Program-made: the position numbers and the translations under genes
Part shown: positions 22,656 through 30,341 of the stretch, in pieces
Numbering within the stretch: position 1 is the stretch's first letter
Layout: each line of letters begins with the position of its first letter
Assembly (NCBI GenBank): GCA_033764095.1
Contig: JANRJF010000264.1
Span: 1 to 42,295, forward strand
Length of the DNA: 42,295 nt
Direction: 5' to 3'
Source: JBDTMT01 sp033764095
Lineage (GTDB): Bacteria; Desulfobacterota; Binatia; HRBIN30; CADEER01
The notes under the pieces: model-generated
Told to the model about the DNA's origin: nothing
The model's input: the letters and a program-made list of their open reading frames with translations, nothing else
Database searches by the model: none

Positions 22656-24389
22656 ATGAGCGACGTCGCTGCCGCCGCCGTGCACGAGCCGGCGCTGGGC
22701 TTCTGGCGCGGCTACGTGTTCTCGGTCGACCACAAGACGATCGGCAAGCAGTACCTGGCGATGGCGATGGTGATGGCGCTGCTCGGCGGCGCCACCGCCT
22801 ACGTCATGCGCTGGCAGCTCGCCTGGCCGGACACCGCGGTGCCGCTCGCCGGCTGGCTGCCGGAGCAGATGGCCTACCAGGGCATCATCGACCCGGCCTT
22901 CTACAATCAGCTCGTCACCATGCACGGCACGATCATGATCTTCTTCGTTGCCATGCCGCTGCTGCTCGGCGCCTTCGGCAACTTCCTGGTGCCGCTCATG
23001 GTGGGCGCGCCGGACATGGCGTTCCCGCGCCTCAACATGCTGTCGTTCTGGACCTTCTTCGTCGCCTCGGTGGTGTTGCTGACGTCGTTCGTGGTGCCGG
23101 CCGGCGCGGCCTCGGGGGGCTGGACGATGTACCCGCCGCTGTCGGCGCGCGCCAGCTACACCGGCGTCGAATGGGGCATCAATCTCTGGCTGATCGCCGT
23201 CGCGCTGGAGTTCGCCTCCTTCCTGATGGGTGGCATCAACCTGGTGGTGACGACGATCAACCTGCGCGCCCCCGGCCTGTCGTTCTTCCGCCTGCCGCTG
23301 ATGGTGTGGATGGAGCTCATCGCCGCCATCCTGTTCCTGTTGTCGGTCGGACCGCTGATCGCCGGCGTGCTGATGCTGTTCCTCGACCGCGTCGCCGGCG
23401 CGTCCTTCTTCGTGCCGCAGGAGGGTGATCCGCTGCTCTGGCAGCACCTGTTCTGGTTCTTCGGCCATCCCGAGGTCTACGTGCTGCTGCTGCCCGGCGT
23501 CGGCGCGGTGCTGGAGATCCTGCCGGTGTTCTCGCGCAAGCCGGTGTTCGGCTACCGGCCGATCGTCTGGTCGACCATCGTCGCCGGCGTGCTGAGCTTC
23601 GTCGTCTGGGCGCACCACATGTTCATCAGCGGCATCGACCCGCGGCTCGCGTCGCCGTTCAGCGTCACGACGATCCTCATCTCGGTGCCGTTCGCGATCA
23701 TTCTCTTCGCCATGATCGCGACGCTGTGGCGCGGTGCGATCAGCTTCGCGACGCCAATGCTGTGGGCGATCGGCTTCATCGCCACGTTCCTGATCGGCGG
23801 GTTGACCGGCATCTACGTCGGCGCCGCGGCGCTCGACATCTATTTCCACGACACCTACTTCGTCGTCGCGCACTTCCACTACGCGCTGTTCCCGTCGGTC
23901 ATCTTCGGCGGCTTCGCCGGTCTCTACTTCTGGTATCCGAAGATGTTCGGCCGCATGCTCTCCGAGCGCCTCGGCCAGCTGCACTTCTGGCTGACCTTCG
24001 TCACCTTCAACGCGGTGTTCCTGCCGATGTTCGCGCTCGGCTTCGGCGGGCACATGCGGCGCATCGCCGACCCCACCGCCTACACCTTTCTGCAGCCATT
24101 GATGCCGCTGCATCGCGCCGCCACCTGGGCGACCATCGCGCTGCTGCTCTCGCAGCTCCCCTTCCTGGTGAACTTCCTCGTGAGCCTGAGGCGCGGGCCG
24201 ATCGCCGGCGCCAACCCCTGGCGCGCCGCGACGTTGGAATGGTCGGCTGCGTCGCCGCCGCCGCACGGCAACTTTGCGGTGCTACCCACCGTCTACCGCG
24301 GGCCCTACGAGTACAGCGCGCCCGGCGCGCCGGACGATGTCTGCCCGCAGGACGCGCCGCCGAGCACGCGCGAGGTGCGCGCGTCATGA
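22656..24389 (+). CDS. coxA: Cytochrome c oxidase subunit I (heme-copper oxidase, atypical K-channel)
   Basis: A 577-residue, twelve-helix catalytic subunit with both hemes and Cu-B. The A1-type signature HPEVY is His271 to Tyr275, with Glu273 at the D-channel end. WAHHMF and YFVVAHFHYAL supply the other metal ligands, and GAPDMAFPRLN keeps the D-channel Asp. The K-channel segment, normally AVPTGIKVF, reads SVPFAIILF, with Phe346 in place of Thr and Ile349 in place of the conserved Lys. This looks like a real variant because both flanks align well (ISVP before, IATLWRGA after). The family motif is otherwise complete, so it is probably functional. The stop is overlapped by the subunit III ATG (ATGA). 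Confidence 0.95.
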   Translation: MSDVAAAAVHEPALGFWRGYVFSVDHKTIGKQYLAMAMVMALLGGATAYVMRWQLAWPDTAVPLAGWLPEQMAYQGIIDPAFYNQLVTMHGTIMIFFVAMPLLLGAFGNFLVPLMVGAPDMAFPRLNMLSFWTFFVASVVLLTSFVVPAGAASGGWTMYPPLSARASYTGVEWGINLWLIAVALEFASFLMGGINLVVTTINLRAPGLSFFRLPLMVWMELIAAILFLLSVGPLIAGVLMLFLDRVAGASFFVPQEGDPLLWQHLFWFFGHPEVYVLLLPGVGAVLEILPVFSRKPVFGYRPIVWSTIVAGVLSFVVWAHHMFISGIDPRLASPFSVTTILISVPFAIILFAMIATLWRGAISFATPMLWAIGFIATFLIGGLTGIYVGAAALDIYFHDTYFVVAHFHYALFPSVIFGGFAGLYFWYPKMFGRMLSERLGQLHFWLTFVTFNAVFLPMFALGFGGHMRRIADPTAYTFLQPLMPLHRAATWATIALLLSQLPFLVNFLVSLRRGPIAGANPWRAATLEWSAASPPPHGNFAVLPTVYRGPYEYSAPGAPDDVCPQDAPPSTREVRAS

Positions 24390-24973
24390 GCGCGATCGGC
24401 GTCGTCGCGCCGCGCGGCACCGCGAGCGGCATCCCCTCCGGCAAGCTCGCCATCTGGTGGTTCCTCGCCTCGGAGACCATGACCTTCGGCGGACTGCTCG
24501 GCGTGTTCGTGCTCTTCCGCTATGCCGCGGGCGGCTGGCACGAGCCGGCCGCGCACCTGCACGTGTGGCTGGCGGCGACCAACACGCTGGTGCTGCTCAC
24601 CAGCAGCTACACCATGGTGCGCGCGCATGCCGCCGAGACGGCGGAAGATCGGCGTGCGACGCAGCGCTGGCTGTTCGTCACCATGGGCCTTGGCCTCGCC
24701 TTCCTCGCCATCAAGGCGGTCGAGTACGCGAGCGAGTGGCGCGCCGGCTTCACGCCGCGCAGCTCGTTGTTCTGGGGATTCTACTATGGCCTCACCGGAC
24801 TGCACGCCGCTCACGTGCTGGGCGGCGTGATCGCCCTCGTCGCGCTGGGGATTGCCCTGGCGCGCGGCCGCGCCTGGGGCGCGGTACGGCAGCGCGTCGA
24901 GTACGTCGGCCTCTACTGGCATTTCGTCGACATCGTCTGGATCTTTCTCTTCCCGCTCGTGTACCTGTCGTGA
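24386..24973 (+). CDS. Cytochrome c oxidase subunit III-like protein (first copy)
   Basis: A 195-residue membrane protein with five hydrophobic helices and subunit III features: LAIWWFLASETMTFGG near the start, TNTLVLLTSSYTM, GFYYGLTGLHAAHVLGG and the C-terminal YVGLYWHFVDIVWIFLFPLVYL. Subunit III stabilises the catalytic core and may help proton uptake. It is the short five-helix form. The ATG overlaps the coxA stop, and the stop is overlapped by a GTG of the next gene, so expression is coupled. A second subunit III-like gene lies 280 bp further on, with a subunit IV-like gene between them. Confidence 0.93.
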   Translation: MSAIGVVAPRGTASGIPSGKLAIWWFLASETMTFGGLLGVFVLFRYAAGGWHEPAAHLHVWLAATNTLVLLTSSYTMVRAHAAETAEDRRATQRWLFVTMGLGLAFLAIKAVEYASEWRAGFTPRSSLFWGFYYGLTGLHAAHVLGGVIALVALGIALARGRAWGAVRQRVEYVGLYWHFVDIVWIFLFPLVYLS

Positions 24974-25248
24974 GCAGAGCGATGGCGGGTCCGACCCACA
25001 CCACGGTTTGGTACTGGCTGCTGGCGCTGCTCGGCGCCGGCCTGCTCGCCACGCTCGCACCGATCGGTCGCTCGCTGGTCATTGCCGCGCTGCTCGGCGC
25101 TGCGGTCGCGAAAGCAGTGCTGGTGGCGCGCCACTATATGCACCTCAAGCACGAGCCGGTTCTGATCTATGCGATCATCGCCGCGCCGCTGCTGCTGGTC
25201 GTGTGCCTGGCGCTGGCCCTGGTGCCCGACCTGGTGTGGAGGCACTGA
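24970..25248 (+). CDS. Cytochrome c oxidase subunit IV-like protein
   Basis: A 92-residue membrane protein with about three hydrophobic helices. The motif KAVLVARHYMHLKHEP is the typical signature of the bacterial oxidase subunit IV (COX4_pro) family, where the MHLKxE segment ends the second helix. The GTG overlaps the upstream stop (GTGA); an ATG four codons later (24982) is also possible. It lies between two subunit III-like genes, which supports membership of the complex. The role of this small subunit is structural and poorly defined in bacteria. Confidence 0.85.
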   Translation: MSRAMAGPTHTTVWYWLLALLGAGLLATLAPIGRSLVIAALLGAAVAKAVLVARHYMHLKHEPVLIYAIIAAPLLLVVCLALALVPDLVWRH

Positions 25249-25253
25249 GGTCG

Positions 25254-25907
25254 ATGGCACAGCCCGGCGCGCAGTCGCGACCGCAGCCGGTCGGCGGGCC
25301 CGGCTATCCGCGCCTGGTGTACTCCGGTGGCGGTGGTCCGCCGGCCGGGCGGCGCAGTCGCGGCGACAACGCGGTGCTCGGCATGCTGGTGTTCCTCGGC
25401 AGTGAGGTGATGCTGTTCGCCGCGCTGATCAGCGCCTACCTGGTGCTGCGCGCCGGAGCGGAGAGCTGGCCTCCGGAGGGCCAACCCCGGCTGCCACTGG
25501 TGGTGACCGGCATCAACACCGCCGTGCTGCTGTCGAGCGGCGTGACCATGTGGCTGGCGCGCCGCGCCGCGCGGCTGACGCACGTCGCCGCCTGTCGTCG
25601 CTGGCTGGCGGCGACGTTGATGCTCGGTGCGTTGTTCCTGGCCGTCCAGGGCAGCGAGTGGGCGCGGTTGATCGGGTACGGGCTGCGCATCTCCTCGGGT
25701 ACCTACGGCGGGATGTTCTACACCGTGATCGGCGCGCACGCCTTCCACGTCGTCGTCGCGGTGGTGCTGCTCGCCATCGTACTCTGGCGCGGGCGGCGCG
25801 AATGGTACGCCTACGAACGGCAGACCGACGTCGAGGTCTGCCATCTCTTCTGGACATTCGTCGTGGCGGTGTGGCCGGTGCTCTACGTGCTGGTGTATCT
25901 GCTGTGA
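25254..25907 (+). CDS. Cytochrome c oxidase subunit III-like protein (second copy)
   Basis: A 217-residue membrane protein, five helices after an extended Gly/Pro/Arg-rich N-terminus of about 40 residues. The subunit III features are LGMLVFLGSEVMLFAAL, GINTAVLLSSGVTMWLA, GGMFYTVIGAHAFHVVVA and the C-terminal VCHLFWTFVVAVWPVLYVLVYLL. It is only distantly like the first copy, so this is an old division of roles rather than a recent duplication. A pair of such proteins with subunits I and II resembles the coxMNOP-type oxidases described in Bradyrhizobium (an inference from order and size). The ATG at 25254 has a GAGG site, and the stop is overlapped by the GTG of the next small gene. Confidence 0.9.
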   Translation: MAQPGAQSRPQPVGGPGYPRLVYSGGGGPPAGRRSRGDNAVLGMLVFLGSEVMLFAALISAYLVLRAGAESWPPEGQPRLPLVVTGINTAVLLSSGVTMWLARRAARLTHVAACRRWLAATLMLGALFLAVQGSEWARLIGYGLRISSGTYGGMFYTVIGAHAFHVVVAVVLLAIVLWRGRREWYAYERQTDVEVCHLFWTFVVAVWPVLYVLVYLL

Positions 25908-26128
25908 CGCGTCTGCCGATTCATCGGTCCTGGCTGGCGGCGTTCGTGGTCGTGCTGCTGCCGCGCCTGGCGGCGGCATGTCCGGCCTGCTTCGCCGCCA
26001 GTGATGCGCGGGTCGCCCACATGTACGTGCTCACGGCCCTGCTGCTGTCGGCGCTGCCGTTCGGCGTCGTCCTCGGCATCGCCTGGTGGTGCTGGCGCCG
26101 CCAGCCTGCGGCGGATGAGCCGACATGA
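25904..26128 (+). CDS. Small CxxC membrane protein in oxidase locus, 74 aa
   Basis: A short gene that overlaps both neighbours: its GTG shares the preceding stop (GTGA), and its TGA overlaps the ATG of the SCO gene (ATGA). It encodes an N-terminal signal or membrane helix (SWLAAFVVVLLPRLAAA), a CPACF motif just after it, about 15 polar residues, then a second helix (LLLSALPFGVVLGIAWWCW) and an Arg-rich tail. The CxxC would lie on the periplasmic side. Position next to SCO suggests a role in copper handling or thiol chemistry during Cu-A or Cu-B assembly; that is inference. Short proteins of this form seem to occur beside oxidase genes elsewhere, but I cannot name a family. Confidence 0.75.
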   Translation: MTRLPIHRSWLAAFVVVLLPRLAAACPACFAASDARVAHMYVLTALLLSALPFGVVLGIAWWCWRRQPAADEPT

Positions 26129-26772
26129 GCACCACCGTCTCGCCCGCGGCGGCCGGCGAGCGTTGGGTCTGGGCGGCCCTGGCGCTGCTGCTGGTGGTGA
26201 TAGCCGTCGCCGCGGCGGTGTCGTGGTCGCGGCGCGTCCCGGCGCCCGACGTACTCGGCGCGGTGCCCGATTTCGCGCTGACCGAGCGCTCCGGTCAGCC
26301 GCTCACGCGCGCCACGCTCGACGGGCAGCCGTGGGTGGCGGATTTCATCTTCACCCGCTGCACCGGCATGTGCCCGGCGCTCTCGACACGCATGGCCGAG
26401 TTGCGCCGGCGCGCCCGCGAGGCGGGGGCCGAGGTGCGCTTCGTCTCGTTCAGCGTCGACCCGACCTACGACACACCGGAGCGGCTGAGCGCCTACGCGC
26501 AGCGCTTCGGCGCCGGCGACGACTGGTTCTTCGTCACCGGGGCGCGCGACGCGCTGTATCAACTGATCGGCAGCGGCTTTCGGCTGAGCGTCGCCGAGCG
26601 CGCGCCGGAGGCAGTGGCCAGCGAGGGCGGCGAGCTGATCACCCACAGCGACCGATTCGTGCTGGTCGACGGCGCCGGTCGCATCCGCGGTTACTACCAC
26701 GGCGGAGATGCGGATCTGTTCCCGGCGCTGCTGCGTGACCTTGGCGCGCTGCAGGCGGAAGCCGGACGCTAG
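26125..26772 (+). CDS. SCO1/SenC-family copper chaperone
   Basis: A 215-residue membrane-anchored thioredoxin-fold protein that delivers copper to, or reduces, the Cu-A site of oxidase subunit II. One N-terminal helix (WVWAALALLLVVIAVAAAV) is followed by the periplasmic domain. The copper ligands are Cys79 and Cys83 (CTGMCP) and His174 (LITHSDRFVLVD), the family triad. The VSFSVDPTYDTPERL block is also typical. The ATG overlaps the stop of the 74-residue gene. It closes the oxidase operon; its TAG shares a CTAG with the stop of convergent thrH. Confidence 0.93.
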   Translation: MSTTVSPAAAGERWVWAALALLLVVIAVAAAVSWSRRVPAPDVLGAVPDFALTERSGQPLTRATLDGQPWVADFIFTRCTGMCPALSTRMAELRRRAREAGAEVRFVSFSVDPTYDTPERLSAYAQRFGAGDDWFFVTGARDALYQLIGSGFRLSVAERAPEAVASEGGELITHSDRFVLVDGAGRIRGYYHGGDADLFPALLRDLGALQAEAGR

Positions 26773-27371
26773 CGCGCGGCGGCGTTGCGGATCGCGTCGC
26801 GCAGTTCGTCGTAGGTGCGCGTCACTGGGAACTGCGGGAAGTCGCGGATGACGTTGTCCGGCGGGCGGAACAGGATGCCGGCGTCGGCCTCGTCCAGCAT
26901 GGTCGTGTCGTTGTACGAGTCGCCGGCCGCGACGACCTCGAAGTTCAGCAGCTTGAGCGCCATCACCGCCTTGCGCTTGCCGTCCTGGATGCGCAGCCGG
27001 TAGTCGCGCACGCGCTGCGCATCGTCGATCACCAGCGAGTGACAGAACAGCGTCGGGTGGCCGAGTTGCTCCATCAGCGGGGCGGCAAACTCGTAGAACG
27101 TGTCGGACAGGATGATCACCTGGTGCTCGCCGCGCAGCCAGTTGAGGAACTCGCGCGCGCCGTCGAGCGGGCCCATCTGGCGAATCACCTGCTGGATGTC
27201 GCGCAGCGACAGGCCGTGCTCGTCGAGGATTCGGATGCGGTTGCGCATCAGCTTGTCGTAGTCCGGTTCGTCGCGCGTGGTGATGCGCAGCGACGCGATT
27301 CCGGTCGCCTCGGCGACGTTGATCCAGATCTCCGGTACCAGCACGCCTTCGAGGTCGAGACAGGCTATCAT
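26769..27371 (-). CDS. thrH: Phosphoserine phosphatase/homoserine phosphotransferase ThrH
   Basis: A 200-residue HAD-superfamily enzyme very close to Pseudomonas ThrH, which dephosphorylates phosphoserine and can pass the phosphate to homoserine. The opening ACLDLEGVLVPEIWI carries the nucleophile Asp6 and Glu8 (DxE in place of DxD). ILSDTFYEF is motif II, and AAGDSYNDTTML is motif IV with the magnesium-binding Asp pair. Length equals the family norm. The ATG has only a weak AGG upstream. It is the last gene of the leftward run fbaB-fabD-beta-helix protein-thrH, 49 bp after the previous stop. Its stop shares CTAG with the SCO gene. Confidence 0.94.
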   Translation of the reverse strand: MIACLDLEGVLVPEIWINVAEATGIASLRITTRDEPDYDKLMRNRIRILDEHGLSLRDIQQVIRQMGPLDGAREFLNWLRGEHQVIILSDTFYEFAAPLMEQLGHPTLFCHSLVIDDAQRVRDYRLRIQDGKRKAVMALKLLNFEVVAAGDSYNDTTMLDEADAGILFRPPDNVIRDFPQFPVTRTYDELRDAIRNAAAR

Positions 27372-27420
27372 GCGCGCCTGGCTAGCCGGTTCGTCGGTGG
27401 CGGCGCAAGCCGCCCCGGTC

Positions 27421-29361
27421 CTAGGATGCGTCGGGCGGGAGGGTGCAGAACGCGGCGCGAGCGAAGCCGCGTGACAGGCGGGTGCGGGTCGCCACCTGCA
27501 CCGGCGCGATACAGGTGAACGGCGCCCGCACCACCAGCATGGTGGGCGTCGCGGCGACGACCGCCGCCGGTTGGCGGTCGATCATCACGCAGTTGCCGCG
27601 CACCGGACGGCAGGTGTTGGCGTCGGGGATCGTGCTGCACGAGGCGCCGGCGCCGTTGATGGCGTCGAATCCACTGCCGTAGATGCGGACCAGCTCGCCG
27701 GCGGCGGCGAACGGCGGGTCGATCGCGGTGATGGTCGGCGCCTGGCGATTGGGCGTCGCGAGCGCCGGGCTGAGGCTGACGACTGCGGGCCCGCTGCTGA
27801 AGACGTCGTGCATCTGCACTGCATCGGTGTTGCACGGGATCGCCTCGCCGCAATGCTCCCACTGGTTGCCGATCGCCTCCAGCGCGCGGCCGGTCTGGTT
27901 GCGCAGATTGGCGTTGGGCAGGCCGTTGAACGCGAAGGCGTTGCCGCCCGGCGCCGCCGCGCTGCCGAAGCTGGCGAGCCCGTTGTCGCCGACCGCGGCG
28001 CCGGCGTCGGTGTTATGGACCAGGGCGAGACCGCTGGCCTGCACGATCGCGCTCTGGCCGGCGGCGTCGAAGACGCCGAGGCCGACGCCGCTGCCGCGGC
28101 CGGGCGTGCCATTGCCACAGGCGAAGTCGTCGCGCAGGACGGCGAGGGATAGGGCGCGGATCGAGATGCCGCGCAGCGCGTTGTCGAGGCTGAGGTTGCC
28201 GCGCGTCGAGAGACGCGCGGGGTCGCTGCCGCCGACCGCGGCGCCGTTGGCCGACAGGCCATTCGCCCCGAAGGTGCTGCGGTGGTTGCGCACGACGTTG
28301 GCGGTCGCCACCAGGCTGCCGCCGAGCGTCGCCTGCAGGCCGCCGTCGGCGTTGTTCTCGATCAACGACTGCTCGACGATGGCGACGGCGCCGTCGGAGA
28401 CCTTGACCCCCTTGTCGCGCGCGCCGCGCACGTCGGCGGCGCGGATCACGTTGGCGGCGGTCGTGCCGGCGAGGTTGCGGACGGCGATGGCATCGTCGCC
28501 GCACTCGCCGCGCGGGAATTGGACGGACGGCACGTGGCAGGTGCCGTCGACAACGCAGCCGACCACGTCGCCTGTCCCGCACACCTGCTCGGCGCGCCCG
28601 ACCACGGCCACCGACTCGATCAGGTTGTCGTTGGCGCCGGCGCCGTCGAGCAGCAGTGCGTCGCTGTCGCCGCCGACGTTGGTGATACGGATGCCGACGA
28701 CGCGATTGCCGGCGCCGGTGACGCGCAGCGCGGCGGACGACAGGCCGTTGCCGTTCAACGTCCGCGCGTGCGGTTGCCCCTCCAGCGTCAGCGCGTCGAG
28801 CGTCACCTGCCCGGCGGCGAGCGGGGGCAGGGCCGCGGCCAGCACGATCTCCCCGCTCAGCTCGGGGGCGAACTGGATCAACGCCGGCTTCGCGGCGAGC
28901 TCGGCGGCGGTGATGGCGGCGCGCAGGCAGTCGGCGCAGGGCAGCGCGTCGGCCAGGCTGGTGACGGTGTGGATGGAGCGGAACAGCGGCCAGCGAACCG
29001 TATGCACGCCGGCGCTCGCGTCGATCAGTTGCGCGCGGCGCCCCTGCAGCTGGCCGGCCGCTTCGCCCTCGCTGACCAGGATGGCGTGGGTCCAGGCGCC
29101 GGGTAGCAGGTGGTCGACGCGGGCGCGGCAGGACGGCTCGCCGTCGCAGCGGACGCGCACCGCGTAACCGGTCTGCAGCCCGCCGCTGTCATCCGTGCAG
29201 GCGGCTTCCCCAAGAGTACCGAACAGCACGGCGGTCGACGCATCGGCGCCAGCCGGCCGCGCGAGGATCAGATCGACGCTGGCTCCCGCCGTCGGGCAGG
29301 GCGCCGCGTCGGCACGGGGCGTGAGGAGCAGCGCCAGGGCGATGAGAACCAGCGAGCGCAC
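27421..29361 (-). CDS. Exported right-handed beta-helix protein with C-terminal IPT/TIG-like domain
   Basis: A 646-residue protein from a GTG start. It has a compact signal peptide (MRSLVLIALALLLTPRADA, cleavage near ADA). The first 120 residues include several Cys and a Gly/Thr-rich beta-rich part. A long central region (about 140-500) shows Asn/Gly-rich turns and short repeated strands such as GNRVVGIRITNV, NLIESVAVVG and VIRAADVRGARDKGVKVSDG, the pattern of a parallel beta-helix (pectate lyase/NosD-like). Near the end, PTITAIDPPFAAAGELVRIY begins an IPT/TIG-type immunoglobulin fold. Cys pairs suggest disulfides. It may bind or cleave a polysaccharide, but no catalytic motif is recognised. 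It is the third large exported protein in the window and resembles the beta-helix part of the gene at 5050-8775. Confidence 0.82.
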   Translation of the reverse strand: MRSLVLIALALLLTPRADAAPCPTAGASVDLILARPAGADASTAVLFGTLGEAACTDDSGGLQTGYAVRVRCDGEPSCRARVDHLLPGAWTHAILVSEGEAAGQLQGRRAQLIDASAGVHTVRWPLFRSIHTVTSLADALPCADCLRAAITAAELAAKPALIQFAPELSGEIVLAAALPPLAAGQVTLDALTLEGQPHARTLNGNGLSSAALRVTGAGNRVVGIRITNVGGDSDALLLDGAGANDNLIESVAVVGRAEQVCGTGDVVGCVVDGTCHVPSVQFPRGECGDDAIAVRNLAGTTAANVIRAADVRGARDKGVKVSDGAVAIVEQSLIENNADGGLQATLGGSLVATANVVRNHRSTFGANGLSANGAAVGGSDPARLSTRGNLSLDNALRGISIRALSLAVLRDDFACGNGTPGRGSGVGLGVFDAAGQSAIVQASGLALVHNTDAGAAVGDNGLASFGSAAAPGGNAFAFNGLPNANLRNQTGRALEAIGNQWEHCGEAIPCNTDAVQMHDVFSSGPAVVSLSPALATPNRQAPTITAIDPPFAAAGELVRIYGSGFDAINGAGASCSTIPDANTCRPVRGNCVMIDRQPAAVVAATPTMLVVRAPFTCIAPVQVATRTRLSRGFARAAFCTLPPDAS

Positions 29362-29408
29362 CAGGGCCCAGCCTGGCTGCGGCCGTCGCTTCGCGCAACC
29401 GTCGTCGT

Positions 29409-30326
29409 TCAGCTGGTCAGCGCGGCGCGGGTGGCTTCCAGCGATGCCACGTCGGCGACCGACAGGCGCTGCACCGATTTGTCGATGCGGCGAATGAGGC
29501 CGCCCAGCACTGTCCCCGGGCCCACTTCGACGAAGGTCCGTATGCCGTCGTCGGCAATCATGCGCTGGACCAGCTCGGTCCAGCGTACCGGGCGGCTGAC
29601 CTGGCGCGCCAGTCCGTCGCGGACCGCGTCGGCGGTGGTCACGCGGGCGGCATCGACGTTGTTGTAGACGGGGACGGCGGGGGCGTCGATCGCCACCTCC
29701 GCCAGATCGGCACGCAGGCGCGTTTCGGCCGGGCGCATCAGCCGGCAGTGAAACGGCGCGCTGACCGGCAAAGGGACCGCCTGGCGCGCACCGGCGCGCT
29801 CGGCGACGCGCTCTACGGCGTCGCGCTCACCGGCGATGACGATCTGGCCAGGGGCGTTGAGATTGGCGATGTCCACAACGCCGCCATCGGCGGCGATCGC
29901 CGCCGCAATGGCGGACGGCTCCGCGCCGATCAGCGCCAGCATCGCGCCTTCGCCCTCCGGCACGGCCTCCTGCATGTAGCGACCGCGCTTGTGCACCAGC
30001 GCGATCGCGTCGCGGAAGGCGAGCGCGCCAGCGGCGACCAGGGCGGAGTACTCACCGAGGCTGTGCCCGGCGACCACGGCAGGCTGCAGCCCGAGGCTGC
30101 GGTAGGCGGCGATGCTGACCAGCAGGATCGCCGGTTGCGTGTTGGCGGTCAGCCGCAGCGCCGCCTCGGGGCCGTCGCGGACGATGCGCGAGAGAGCGAA
30201 GCCGAGCGCGTCGTCCGCCTCGGCGAAGCACTCGCGCGCGGCGGCGAAGTGCTCGCAGAGGTCGGCACCCATGCCGACCGCCTGCGAGCCCTGGCCGGGG
30301 AAGACGAAGGCGACCGCTGCGCGCAT
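29409..30326 (-). CDS. fabD: Malonyl-CoA:ACP transacylase
   Basis: A 305-residue enzyme that loads malonyl groups onto acyl carrier protein for fatty acid synthesis. It opens with FVFPGQGSQAVGMG, has the nucleophile Ser89 in GHSLGEYSA and the catalytic His193 in SAPFHCRLM. GRYMQEA and NLNAPGQIVIAG are family blocks. Length fits FabD (about 305-310). The ATG has no strong ribosome site. It lies 15 bp after the stop of fbaB on the same strand and is probably co-transcribed with it. It stands apart from the usual fabH-fabD-fabG-acpP set, none of which is in the window. Confidence 0.94.
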   Translation of the reverse strand: MRAAVAFVFPGQGSQAVGMGADLCEHFAAARECFAEADDALGFALSRIVRDGPEAALRLTANTQPAILLVSIAAYRSLGLQPAVVAGHSLGEYSALVAAGALAFRDAIALVHKRGRYMQEAVPEGEGAMLALIGAEPSAIAAAIAADGGVVDIANLNAPGQIVIAGERDAVERVAERAGARQAVPLPVSAPFHCRLMRPAETRLRADLAEVAIDAPAVPVYNNVDAARVTTADAVRDGLARQVSRPVRWTELVQRMIADDGIRTFVEVGPGTVLGGLIRRIDKSVQRLSVADVASLEATRAALTS

Positions 30327-30341
30327 CGTCCAGCGGTGCGA

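Noticed and set aside
22500..24266. A 588-codon minus-strand frame opposite coxA
   Set aside because: Its His/Arg/Asp-rich composition is the complement of membrane-helix codons. coxA is unambiguous on the plus strand.
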